From: an uncultured Thermoleophilia bacterium
GTDB taxonomy: Bacteria; Actinomycetota; Thermoleophilia; UBA2241
Assembly: GCA_903862845.1 (NCBI GenBank)
Contig: CAIOZS010000095.1
Coordinates: 1 to 35,406 of the forward strand
Direction of reading: 5' to 3'
Length of the DNA: 35,406 nucleotides
The notes under the pieces are model-generated. The model was not told the origin of the DNA and did no database searches. It saw nothing but the letters and a program-made list of their open reading frames with translations. Position 1 is the stretch's first letter. Each line of letters begins with the position of its first letter. The position numbers were made by a program, and so were the translations under genes. Positions 18,673-25,482 of the stretch are shown one piece after another.

Positions 18673-19124
18673 TCGACCACCCCCATGAAGGAATGACCAA
18701 TGACCCCGGTGACTGCAAGCGCAGCCGGTGAAGCCGTCAGGTCCGCACCCGCCTGAAGGCATCGTCCACCCATACTAACGGACGGGGGTGACGGAAAGGC
18801 CACGATTTCGGCCACATGACCATCCCCGGCGGGCGCGCCCGGCGGCCGCGCCGACCCCGACGGCTGCGGCGCGGGGTAGTGCGAAAAGGGAAGACATGGA
18901 TTCCTTGACTGTCGGGTCGCGTACGGCCGTCCGCAGGCTCGATTGCCGGGGGGAAGACAGGGATTCGCCGAGATTCCTTATCTTCCCTCACAGTACTACC
19001 CCGCCGCAGCGGCTCCCGCGGCTGCCACGGCTGGTGCGTTCGGAGAACGGATGGCCTCTCCGGAGGCCATGCGAAGCGCTGCCCGGCGCCCGCAAAGCGG
19101 CTTGAGCAGGACTTCCCGAAGTGA
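18673..19124. other. Intergenic between defence operon and tRNA cluster
   Basis: This 452-base stretch holds the promoter region of the minus-strand defence operon and a foldback repeat at 18869-19007. Outside the repeat I see no gene. Open frames running through it are set by the repeat or are chance, and their frame is not kept in the second repeat copy. Confidence 0.7.
18869..19007 (+). repeat. Foldback (MITE/REP-like) repeat, copy 1
   Basis: This 139-base element begins GCGCGGGGTAGTGCGAAAAG and ends with ACAGTACTACCCCGCCGC, so its ends are inverted repeats of each other (GCGGGGTAGT outward). Inside, GGGAAGA or its complement TCTTCCC occurs four times in alternating orientation, and two of these extend into AAGGAATC-type inverted arms. 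The whole element recurs in opposite orientation at 32280-32419 with roughly 85% identity by eye. It has no coding capacity of its own. A small non-autonomous mobile element, or a structured intergenic repeat, fits best. Confidence 0.75.
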
Positions 19125-19201
19125 TGGCGCGCCCGGCAGGATTCGAACCTGCGACCTGAAGATTAGAAGTCTCCTGCTCTATCCAGCTGAGCTACGGGCG
19201 C
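19125..19201 (-). tRNA. tRNA-Arg(UCU)
   Basis: The minus strand folds as a full cloverleaf of 77 bases including an encoded CCA (19125-19127). Acceptor stem GCGCCCG pairs with CGGGCGC, the discriminator is G, the anticodon stem is GGAGA/TCTTC and the loop CTTCTAA gives anticodon TCT. The T-arm has GGTTCGAATCC. The 3' end faces the defence operon. Confidence 0.95.
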
Positions 19202-19263
19202 GGGAGTTGGCTATCGCGCGGCGACGGGCGTCTGCGGCTGGAGCGCGACCGGAAGGCGGGCAG

Positions 19264-19339
19264 TGGAGCGGGAGACGGGTCTCGAACCCGCGACCCTCAG
19301 CTTGGAAGGCTGATGCTCTACCAACTGAGCTACTCCCGC
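19264..19339 (-). tRNA. tRNA-Gly(UCC)
   Basis: This is a 76-base minus-strand cloverleaf with encoded CCA (19264-19266). Acceptor stem GCGGGAG pairs with CTCCCGC and the discriminator is T. The anticodon loop CTTCCAA gives anticodon TCC, flanked by the stem CAGC/GCTG. It is 62 bases upstream of tRNA-Arg on the same strand and probably in the same transcript. Confidence 0.95.
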
Positions 19340-19352
19340 CCAGAGAGAAATG

Positions 19353-19429
19353 TGGTCGGGACGGGCGGATTCGAACCGCCGACCCCCTGCTCCCAAAGCA
19401 GGTGCGCTACCAGGCTGCGCCACGTCCCG
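19353..19429 (-). tRNA. tRNA-Pro(UGG)
   Basis: This is a 77-base minus-strand cloverleaf with encoded CCA (19353-19355). Acceptor stem CGGGACG pairs with CGTCCCG and the discriminator is A. The loop TTTGGGA gives anticodon TGG within the stem CTGC/GCAG. It is the first gene of the three-tRNA cluster and lies just downstream of the LysM gene. Confidence 0.95.
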
Positions 19430-19471
19430 GCGCCGGGCAAGTATAGCGCACGCACGCGAAGCCCTGCGCCC

Positions 19472-19879
19472 CTACTCCTCGAGGTAGGGCAGCGTGAGAC
19501 GCTCGCCCGGCGAGACGCTGGACGCGTCGAGGTGATTGGCCTCGCGGATCTTGTAGACGGCGCGGCGCAGATCGAAGGCCGCGCCGTACTCGTGGGCGGC
19601 GATGTTCCACAGCGTGTCGCCGCTGCTCACGACGTACTTGTGGCCGGCGTAGGCGCTGCCGACGGTGCCTGCGTGGGCGACGCGCACGCCGGCCCACACC
19701 GCCAAGAAGATGAGCAGGAGGAAGACGACGAAGCGCAAGAGGCCGGCGAGGCGGCGCCGGCGAAGCTGGCGCCGGCCGGCCCGGCTGCTCGGGCGCCGCC
19801 CGGCGCCGCGTGAGGCGATCGCGCGGTACTGCGCAGCCCCTGCCGTCGAGGCCCCGCGCTGCGGACGCCCCGCGCTCAC
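19472..19879 (-). CDS. LysM-domain single-pass membrane protein (possible SOS division inhibitor)
   Basis: The 135-residue product starts at GTG 19879, overlapping the stop of the zinc-ribbon gene as GTGA. Residues 1-43 are a basic, arginine-rich cytoplasmic segment. Residues 44-68 form one transmembrane helix. Residues 82-132 form a LysM domain: YVVSSGDTLWNIAAHEYG, then a REANHLD...SPGERLTLP end. LysM domains bind peptidoglycan. The order matches the small SOS-induced division inhibitors encoded beside lexA, YneA in Bacillus and Rv2719c in Mycobacterium, which also pair one transmembrane helix with LysM. Here the gene is third in a lexA operon, so SOS induction is expected. The division-inhibitor role is inferred from architecture and position. 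Confidence 0.85.
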   Translation of the reverse strand: MSAGRPQRGASTAGAAQYRAIASRGAGRRPSSRAGRRQLRRRRLAGLLRFVVFLLLIFLAVWAGVRVAHAGTVGSAYAGHKYVVSSGDTLWNIAAHEYGAAFDLRRAVYKIREANHLDASSVSPGERLTLPYLEE

Positions 19880-20109
19880 CTGCGCACCTCACGCAAGTGG
19901 CGCGGCACGACGCCGCTGAGCTCGCTGCCGCACTCGTGGCAGCGCACCGTGACCTGGCCGCTCCAGATGTCGGCGCGCACGACCGTGACGGCCGGGCCTC
20001 CGCACCACAGGCAGGGCTCGCCGCGCCCGGCGAGCGCGGCGGCGAGCGCCTCGTCGACGGTGTCGGCGAGCGTCGGGCAGGCGACTGTGGCGAGAGGCAA
20101 GCTGTTCAT
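19876..20109 (-). CDS. Small zinc-ribbon protein in the lexA operon
   Basis: The 77-residue product starts at ATG 20109, overlapping the lexA stop as ATGA (20106-20109), and its own stop overlaps the next start as GTGA. It has two CxxC knuckles, CLWC at 33-36 and CHEC at 57-60, the usual layout of a zinc ribbon. Between them lies a short beta-rich stretch (AVTVVRADIWSGQVTVR). It has no catalytic motif. The family is not recognised by name. The tight coupling on both sides means it is made with LexA and the LysM protein, so a role in the SOS response or its control is plausible but unproven. Confidence 0.75.
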   Translation of the reverse strand: MNSLPLATVACPTLADTVDEALAAALAGRGEPCLWCGGPAVTVVRADIWSGQVTVRCHECGSELSGVVPRHLREVRR

Positions 20110-20705
20110 AGCCGGCGAAGGACCCCCACGACTCGGCCGACGAGCTCTACCTCGTCGGCATTGACGATGATGGGCTCGTAGAGCTCGTTCTCGGGCTGCA
20201 GGCGCACGGTACGGCCCTCGCTGTAGAAGCGCTTGGTGGTGGCCTCGTCGCCGACCAGTGCCACGACGATCTCGCCGTTCTGCGCTTGATCCTGCGCGTG
20301 CACCACGATGAAGTCGCCGTTGAAGATGCCGGCGTCGGCCATGGAGTCGCCCTGCACGCGCAGCACGAAATCGTCGTCGTCGCGGCGCAGGAAGGCAGGC
20401 ACGTCGATGAGCTCTTCGATGTTCTCTTCGGCGAGGATGGGCCGGCCGGCGGCGACGCGGCCGACCAGCGGCAGCGGACGCCGCGGGCGGAGATCTTGCA
20501 CGACGTCGAGAGCGCGCGGCTTGGTGGGATCGCGCTTGATGAGCCCCAGGCGCTCGAGATTGGCGAGGTGCGCGTGCACCGTGGACGGCGACGACAGGTG
20601 CAGCGCCGCGCAGATCTCGCGCACCGTCGGCGGATAGCCGTTGTCGCGCAGGCTCACGCGGATGAACTCGAGAACTTGCTGCTGTCGCGGTGTGAGGCCT
20701 TGCAC
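20106..20705 (-). CDS. lexA: LexA SOS-response repressor
   Basis: The 199-residue product is taken from GTG 20705, with AAGGGAGG at 20710-20717 ahead of it. The ATG at 20729 lies inside an SOS box and has no ribosome site. The N-terminal winged helix (LTPRQQQVLEFI; PPTVREICAALHLSSPSTVHAHL) binds DNA. The self-cleavage site is Ala86-Gly87 (RVAAGRP). The catalytic pair is Ser121 in GDSM and Lys158 in ATTKRF. LexA represses DNA-damage genes and is cleaved when RecA filaments form. Two SOS boxes in its own promoter show autorepression. It is the first gene of a three-gene operon with the zinc-ribbon and LysM proteins. Confidence 0.97.
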   Translation of the reverse strand: MQGLTPRQQQVLEFIRVSLRDNGYPPTVREICAALHLSSPSTVHAHLANLERLGLIKRDPTKPRALDVVQDLRPRRPLPLVGRVAAGRPILAEENIEELIDVPAFLRRDDDDFVLRVQGDSMADAGIFNGDFIVVHAQDQAQNGEIVVALVGDEATTKRFYSEGRTVRLQPENELYEPIIVNADEVELVGRVVGVLRRL

Positions 20706-20722
20706 CGTTCCTCCCTTGGTGG

Positions 20723-20736
20723 CGAACATACGTTCG
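20723..20736. promoter_or_regulatory. SOS box 1 (LexA operator)
   Basis: CGAACATACGTTCG is an exact match to the CGAAC-N4-GTTCG operator used by Gram-positive LexA proteins. It overlaps the predicted transcription start of lexA and ends 17 bases before the chosen GTG start. Confidence 0.9.
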
Positions 20737-20741
20737 TATGG

Positions 20742-20770
20742 AGCTTAGGGCGAACCCATGTTCGTGTCAA
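20742..20770 (-). promoter_or_regulatory. lexA promoter
   Basis: On the minus strand there is a perfect -35 TTGACA (20770-20765), a 17-base spacer, and a -10 TAAGCT (20747-20742). The spacer contains SOS box 2 almost exactly, so LexA bound there would block RNA polymerase directly. Confidence 0.8.
20751..20764. promoter_or_regulatory. SOS box 2 (LexA operator)
   Basis: CGAACCCATGTTCG keeps both CGAAC/GTTCG arms of the operator. It lies between the -35 and -10 elements of the lexA promoter. The centre-to-centre distance from SOS box 1 is 28 bases. Confidence 0.88.
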
Positions 20771-20866
20771 GGCAGATGATAGGAGCGGGGGCGGACGGAA
20801 AACCGTGCACGTGCGCCGCAAGCGCGCGCGGCGGCAGAGACGGCCGCGCGCGGTCGTCCTACGCGC

Positions 20867-21772
20867 TCACGACCCGGTGAGCAGATCCAGAACGCGCGCC
20901 TCGAGGACCTGCTGCTGCGTGAAGCCCGTGGCCATGAGCGCCCGCCGGGCGACGTCGACGAGCGCCGCCTCGGGGAGCAGGCCGACGACCTCGCTCTCGC
21001 GCACCCGCACCCCACGCGCGGCGGCACGCCGCGCGACCTCTTCGTAGGCCGTGTGCATGGAAGTCACGCGGTAATCCACGAGGTTCATGGACACCTGCAC
21101 GCAGTCGGCCAGCGCCAGCCCCATGGCCTTGACCTTGGGGAAGCCGCCGTCGCGCTCGCGGATGGCGACGGCGATCTCGCGGGCCAGCTCGACGTCGTCG
21201 CTGTCGAGATTGACGTTGTAGGCGATCAGCGGCGGGCGCGCGCCGATGGCCACGGCGCCGGCGGTGGGATGCAGGCGCCGGGGGCCTTCGTCGGGCGCCC
21301 GTCCCGGGTCGGTGAGGATGGCCTCGCGCAGCCCTTCGAACTCGCCGCGACGCACGTCGGCGAGGTTCTGGTGCGCGGGGCGGCGGGCCGCGTCCTCGTA
21401 GAGGTACGCGGGTATGTCGAGCTCCGTGCCGACGCGAAGTGCCAGCCCGCGTGCCAGGGCCACGCACATCGGCATGTCGTCCTCCTTGATGGGCACGAAC
21501 GGGACGACGTCGGCGGCGCCGAAGCGCGGGTGCGCGCCGTCGTGGACGTTGAGATCGATGAGGCGGGCGGCCGCGGCGATGCCGCCGAAGGCGGCCTGCG
21601 CGGCCGCCTCGTCGGTCCCCACGAAGGTGATCACGCAGCGGTTGTGGATGGCGTCGCTCTGGCGGTCGAGCACGTGCACGCCGTCGACCGCGGCGATGGC
21701 GGCGACGATCTGGTCGATGACCTCGGGCCGCCGGCCCTCGGAGAAGTTGGGGACGCACTCGACGAGCGTCAT
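20867..21772 (-). CDS. ftcD: Glutamate formimidoyltransferase (formiminotransferase)
   Basis: The 301-residue product starts at ATG 21772, overlapping the hutI stop as ATGA. It transfers the formimino group of N-formimino-L-glutamate to tetrahydrofolate, the last step of one route of histidine breakdown. It begins VECVPNFSEGR, the classic start of this family. The conserved HDGAHPRFGAADVVPFVPI stretch (77-95) contains the catalytic-type His81, equivalent to His82 of the mammalian enzyme. The length fits the stand-alone transferase, with no cyclodeaminase domain fused. Coupling to hutI supports the role, since HutI makes its substrate. Expected in the cytoplasm. Confidence 0.95.
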   Translation of the reverse strand: MTLVECVPNFSEGRRPEVIDQIVAAIAAVDGVHVLDRQSDAIHNRCVITFVGTDEAAAQAAFGGIAAAARLIDLNVHDGAHPRFGAADVVPFVPIKEDDMPMCVALARGLALRVGTELDIPAYLYEDAARRPAHQNLADVRRGEFEGLREAILTDPGRAPDEGPRRLHPTAGAVAIGARPPLIAYNVNLDSDDVELAREIAVAIRERDGGFPKVKAMGLALADCVQVSMNLVDYRVTSMHTAYEEVARRAAARGVRVRESEVVGLLPEAALVDVARRALMATGFTQQQVLEARVLDLLTGS

Positions 21773-23112
21773 GCCGCGCCTCCTTGCTCGAGGGAAGGGC
21801 CTGCAGGGAATTGCGCGGCAGGCTCGCGGGGCGGCTCCGGGGCCGGCGCAGCGCGCGGGACGACCCCGTCCTGCACGACGACCCGGCCCCCCAGCACGAC
21901 GTCGCTCACCAGGTTGACGCCGAAGTGATAGGGCAGCTCGGTGCGGCTCTCGGCGACGAGCACGCTGAAGTCGCAGCGCTTGCCCACCTCGAGACTGCCG
22001 ACGTCGCCGCGGCGCAGCGCCGCCGCGCCGCCGACCGTGGCCGCGTAGAGCGCCTCGTCGGGCGTGAGCCTCATGCCCTGGCAGGCCAGCGAGATCATCA
22101 TCTGCAGGTTCTCGCAGTCGCAGGTGCCGGGGTTGAAATCGCTCGCCAGGGCGATGATCACCCCGGCTTCCAGAAAGGCCCGCGCCGGGGCGAACGGGAT
22201 GCCCAGCGTGTAGCTGGTGCCGGGCAGCATGACGGCGACCACGCCGGCGGCCTTCATCGCCGCGATCTCCTCCCAGGTAGCGTGGATCAGATGATCGGCC
22301 GAGGCGCAGCCCAGCTCGGCGGCCAGCATCGAGCCGCCGGAGCGCGCCAGCTCGTCGGCGTGAATGCGCAGGCCAAGCCCGGCGGCGCGCCCCGCCAACA
22401 GTACGCGCCGCGCCTGCGCGACGCTGAACGCGCCCTCGTCACAGAAGACGTCGCACCAGCGCGCCAGCGGCGCGCAGGCGGGGGTCATCTCGTCGCAGAC
22501 GAGGCGGATGAAGTCGTCGGCGCGCCCGTCGTACTCGGGCGGGACGATGTGCGCCCCCAGAAAGGTGAGCTCGCGGCGCAGCGCATGAGGCGTGGCGGCC
22601 GCGCGGAGCTGCTTGGCCTCGGCGGCCGCGGTGAGGCCGTAGCCGCTCTTGACCTCGGCGGTCGTCGTGCCGTGGCGCAGCATGCTGTCGTAGCGCCGGC
22701 GGCAGAGCCGCGCCAGCTCCTCTTCCGAGGCCTGGCGCGTCGCCTTCACGGTGACGTTGATGCCGCCGCCGCGAGCGAGGATGTCGCCGTAGCTCACTCC
22801 GGCGAGCCGCTCGCCGTACTCGGCGGCCCGCGACCCGGCAAACGGCGCGTGCGTGTGCGCGTCGACGAAGCCGGGCAGCACGCAGCGCCCCTCGGCGTCC
22901 ACGTCGAGGCCGTCCGGCGCGAGGTCCACTGCCTGCGGCAGCTCCGCCTCGCGCCCCACCCAGACGATCACGCCGTCTTTCGCCGCCAAGGCGCCGCCGG
23001 CGAGCGCCCCGAGGCCGGCGGCGGGCGGGGCGCTCATCGTGACCAGCTCGCCGGCGCCGCGCAGCACGAAGTCGGCGGCGACGGCGGGGCTCAACTTGCT
23101 CGTGGCGCTCAT
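21769..23112 (-). CDS. hutI: Imidazolonepropionase
   Basis: The 447-residue product is taken from ATG 23112, with GGAGGTGACC directly before it. The open frame reaches 23274, but the extra 54 residues are arginine/proline-rich and not like the family. HutI opens imidazolone-5-propionate to N-formimino-L-glutamate. It is an amidohydrolase: the metal-binding HTH motif is at 86-88 (GFVDAHTHAPF), followed by GGGINVTVKATR, AEVKSGYGL, IHADE and ALASDFNPGT, all typical of HutI. The next gene uses its product. hutH and hutU are not in this window and would be expected upstream or elsewhere. Confidence 0.96.
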   Translation of the reverse strand: MSATSKLSPAVAADFVLRGAGELVTMSAPPAAGLGALAGGALAAKDGVIVWVGREAELPQAVDLAPDGLDVDAEGRCVLPGFVDAHTHAPFAGSRAAEYGERLAGVSYGDILARGGGINVTVKATRQASEEELARLCRRRYDSMLRHGTTTAEVKSGYGLTAAAEAKQLRAAATPHALRRELTFLGAHIVPPEYDGRADDFIRLVCDEMTPACAPLARWCDVFCDEGAFSVAQARRVLLAGRAAGLGLRIHADELARSGGSMLAAELGCASADHLIHATWEEIAAMKAAGVVAVMLPGTSYTLGIPFAPARAFLEAGVIIALASDFNPGTCDCENLQMMISLACQGMRLTPDEALYAATVGGAAALRRGDVGSLEVGKRCDFSVLVAESRTELPYHFGVNLVSDVVLGGRVVVQDGVVPRAAPAPEPPREPAAQFPAGPSLEQGGAA

Positions 23113-23272
23113 GGTCACCTCCGGGAAGACGCGGCGGGGATCCCGTCGCGGGGCGTTGCCGTAGCGCGGCAAGGATATACCCGGGCGCGCCGGCGCAGGC
23201 CGCGGCGCCCAATCCGGTCTCAAGTGCGAGACAGATCTCGTCGACAAGAAGAGGAGACGACAGGAGGTTGCC

Positions 23273-24412
23273 ATGGACCACGCCTACGCCATCACCCCGC
23301 ACGCGGCGCGAGACCGTACACTTCTCGTGAGCCTCACGGCTCTCGCCCTGCTGCTCACCCTGCTCCTCGCCCTCGGCACGGCGCCGGCGGCCTCGGCCGC
23401 GCCTCTCAGAACGCTCGCGGCGGCCGCGGCCATCTCGCCGCCGCGGGCGGCGGGACAGCAGGTGGTGCTCGCCCAGGACGACGGCCTCATGCTCGTCGGC
23501 AAGCTCAGCGCTTTGCGCGGCAAAGCCGCGCCCGATCTGGACAGCATTGACGAAGCGGCGGCCGACGCCGAGGCGCCGCTGCCCGACGGCAACGTCTTCT
23601 TCCGCGGCGCCGCGTGCCGCTGGTCGGGCAAGTTCCGCTCGGCCGTCACCTTGACCTTCACCCTTCCCAAGGCGCTCTTCAGCGGCACCGAGCTGCCCGT
23701 GTACCGGTACGCCGCTCACGCCTGGCGGCGGCTGCAGGACGGGGCGGTCGTCGGCATGGTGAGCTCGACCGCTTCGACGACGATCACGCGGCCGGGGAGC
23801 TACGCCCTGCTCCTCAACCATGACTGGAAGGTGGTGAGCCAGGACGGCTTGACGCTCGTGCTCTACACCGGCGCCGTGCCCCGCACCGTCCTGCGTGACC
23901 CGCAGGTGACGGCCTCGGGCGCCGTCGACGATCCCGCCGTGATCGCCGCCGTGATGGCGGCCACCGGCTCCGACGAGCAAGGAGCCAAGAGCACGCTGAC
24001 CTCCTACGACAGCAGCACGGGCACGCCCGTGCAGGTCATCACCCTGAAGTACGACGCGGCGATGGTGCGCTACTGGAGCGGCACCTCGACGGTGGGACGC
24101 TGGTTCTCACCGTCGGGCGGCGCGCCGCTGCCGAGCCCGCAGGTGACGCGCCGCATCTACTCCCTGCCCGCCGACAACACGGGCGTGAACGCGACGCTGC
24201 GCCGGGTGAAGTCCAGCGCCGTGCTGATCACGGGCCTCTGCGCGGACATGACCGCCCAGCCCGGGTACGGCTCGTGGGCCACGGGCGGCGGCCCTCAGCT
24301 CTTCGGACCCAAGCTGTCGACCTATCCGCCGCCCGCCTACGACCCCGCCATGACGACGATCCTCTGCGAGCTGCGCTGGGAGAAGGCCGCTGTGGACGCC
24401 ATCGACTGGTAG
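23273..24412 (+). CDS. Secreted protein of unknown function
   Basis: The 379-residue product starts at ATG 23273 behind AGGAGG with a five-base gap. A long hydrophobic signal segment (about 18-43, ending in APAASA) implies export. The mature part is beta-rich, with Ser/Thr/Gly-rich stretches such as GMVSSTASTTITRPGSYALLL and a later YDSSTGTPVQVITLKYD. Only three cysteines remain after the signal. There is no anchor, lipobox or catalytic motif that I recognise. It is transcribed away from hutI and ends just before a strong double hairpin. The Ser/Thr content and the two mannosyltransferase genes nearby would allow it to be a glycosylation target, but that is speculation. Confidence 0.8.
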   Translation: MDHAYAITPHAARDRTLLVSLTALALLLTLLLALGTAPAASAAPLRTLAAAAAISPPRAAGQQVVLAQDDGLMLVGKLSALRGKAAPDLDSIDEAAADAEAPLPDGNVFFRGAACRWSGKFRSAVTLTFTLPKALFSGTELPVYRYAAHAWRRLQDGAVVGMVSSTASTTITRPGSYALLLNHDWKVVSQDGLTLVLYTGAVPRTVLRDPQVTASGAVDDPAVIAAVMAATGSDEQGAKSTLTSYDSSTGTPVQVITLKYDAAMVRYWSGTSTVGRWFSPSGGAPLPSPQVTRRIYSLPADNTGVNATLRRVKSSAVLITGLCADMTAQPGYGSWATGGGPQLFGPKLSTYPPPAYDPAMTTILCELRWEKAAVDAIDW

Positions 24413-24423
24413 ACAAAGCGCGG

Positions 24424-24453
24424 GGGGCCGCCGGACGAAGTGCCGGCGGCCCC
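24424..24453. terminator. Hairpin 1 of a two-way terminator
   Basis: GGGGCCGCCGG (24424-24434) pairs perfectly with CCGGCGGCCCC (24443-24453) across an eight-base loop. It lies 11 bases after the stop of the secreted-protein gene. No U-run follows, as is common in GC-rich bacteria. Confidence 0.75.
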
Positions 24454-24461
24454 ACGCGAGG

Positions 24462-24502
24462 GCGACGGGCCGGGGCTGCCTTGCGCAGCCCCGGCCCGTC
24501 GC
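24462..24502. terminator. Hairpin 2 of a two-way terminator
   Basis: An 18-base arm (24462-24479) pairs perfectly with 24485-24502 around the five-base loop CTTGC. It lies between the ends of two convergent genes, so it can stop transcription from both sides. It follows hairpin 1 by eight bases. Confidence 0.8.
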
Positions 24503-24542
24503 GTCTCGCGTCGCGGAGCGCCGCCGCGCCCGCGCGCTCGTC

Positions 24543-25202
24543 TTACTTCCCGCGGTACGGCCCGATCGGCAGCACCACGCGGCCGTAAAGCTCGTTCCAG
24601 ACCTGCGCGATCGAGCCGTAGACGGCCGAGAGGCCCACGAAGATGCCCTCCCAGCCGGCGATCTTGGTGATCGTCGCATTGCCCGTCCACTCGCCGATGG
24701 CGAGCAGCACGAACAGCACGGTCAGGCTCAGGAACACGGTCTGCAGCGAGCGGTTGATGCGCAGCGTGCCGACGAACATGAGCACGGTGAACAGGCCCCA
24801 GGCCAGCAGGTAGTAACCGAGAGCCGTGCTCGTGGCGCCGAGCTCGAGGCCGGCCGAGCCCATCCACTTGGGAAACGCGAAGATGCCGACGAACGTCAGC
24901 CAGAAGAAGCCGTAGGAGAGGAACGCGGTCATGCCGAAGGTGCTGTTCTTCTTCCACTCCATGATGCCGGCGATCACCTGAGCGAGGCCGCCGTAGAACA
25001 CGCCCATCGCAAGGATGATGCCGCTGAGCGGGATGAGCCCGGCGTTGTGGACGTTCAGAAGCACCGTGGTGAGCCCGAACGCCATGAGGCCCAGCGGGCC
25101 CGGGTTGCCGGTGGCGTCGCGCAGCGTGGCGGTGATCGTACCGCGCTCGCCCATCGGGCCTATGCCCTGGCCCGGAATCGTCAACGTTCTCTCGTCAGCC
25201 AT
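24543..25202 (-). CDS. GPR1/FUN34/SatP-family acetate transporter
   Basis: The 219-residue product starts at ATG 25202 with GGAGG nine bases upstream. The family signature [14 protein letters not shown] is at 33-46, where the usual form is NPAPLGL. Six hydrophobic segments follow, with polar markers such as [12 protein letters not shown] between them, as in E. coli SatP (YaaH) and bacterial homologues. These proteins form ring-shaped channels or transporters for acetate and succinate in the cytoplasmic membrane. The gene is alone on its strand, divergent from the mannosyltransferase cluster and convergent with the secreted-protein gene. Substrate is inferred from family. Confidence 0.93.
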   Translation of the reverse strand: MADERTLTIPGQGIGPMGERGTITATLRDATGNPGPLGLMAFGLTTVLLNVHNAGLIPLSGIILAMGVFYGGLAQVIAGIMEWKKNSTFGMTAFLSYGFFWLTFVGIFAFPKWMGSAGLELGATSTALGYYLLAWGLFTVLMFVGTLRINRSLQTVFLSLTVLFVLLAIGEWTGNATITKIAGWEGIFVGLSAVYGSIAQVWNELYGRVVLPIGPYRGK

Positions 25203-25279
25203 CTATCGAAGCCTCCACTCTCGGTAGACGTGTGGGCAGGATGCAGGCGCGCGGCCGCGCGCGCGGCCGCGACACAAAT

Positions 25280-25306
25280 CTGCGGAGTTCTATCACGAAC
25301 CCGCAG
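25280..25306. promoter_or_regulatory. Inverted repeat between divergent genes, possible operator
   Basis: CTGCGG-A-GTTC-TATCAC-GAAC-CCGCAG has six- and four-base arms that pair around a six-base loop, with one bulged base. It lies between the divergent acetate-transporter and mannosyltransferase genes, so it could be a regulator site for either or a transcript hairpin. The regulator is unknown. Confidence 0.4.
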
Positions 25307-25435
25307 CGCGGCCAAGCAGCGCGCCGTGCCGGAACGGAGCACCGCACCACCTCGCGCGCGCCAGCGCGGCAGAGGTCCGGCGGCCCGCGCGGGCAGCGCT
25401 CCTCGCGGCCGCGCGCGAGCGCAGTCGCGCACGAC

Positions 25436-25441
25436 TATAAT
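25436..25441 (+). promoter_or_regulatory. -10 element for the PMT/MFS cluster
   Basis: A perfect TATAAT stands out in very GC-rich DNA, 41 bases before the GTG start of the first mannosyltransferase. No good -35 is seen 17 bases upstream, so it may need an activator or be an extended form. An AAAGGAG ribosome site follows, about 14 bases before the GTG. Confidence 0.5.
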
Positions 25442-25482
25442 GGCCCCCAACGCAGGTCGCCCAAAGGAGTCTCGCGAACCCA

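Noticed and set aside
18737-19105. Small open frames through repeat copy 1 (MREDKESRR... and its counterpart MREDKKTRQ... in copy 2)
   Set aside because: The two copies agree for only about 15 codons, then differ by one base in a C-run and shift frame, so selection for a protein is not supported.
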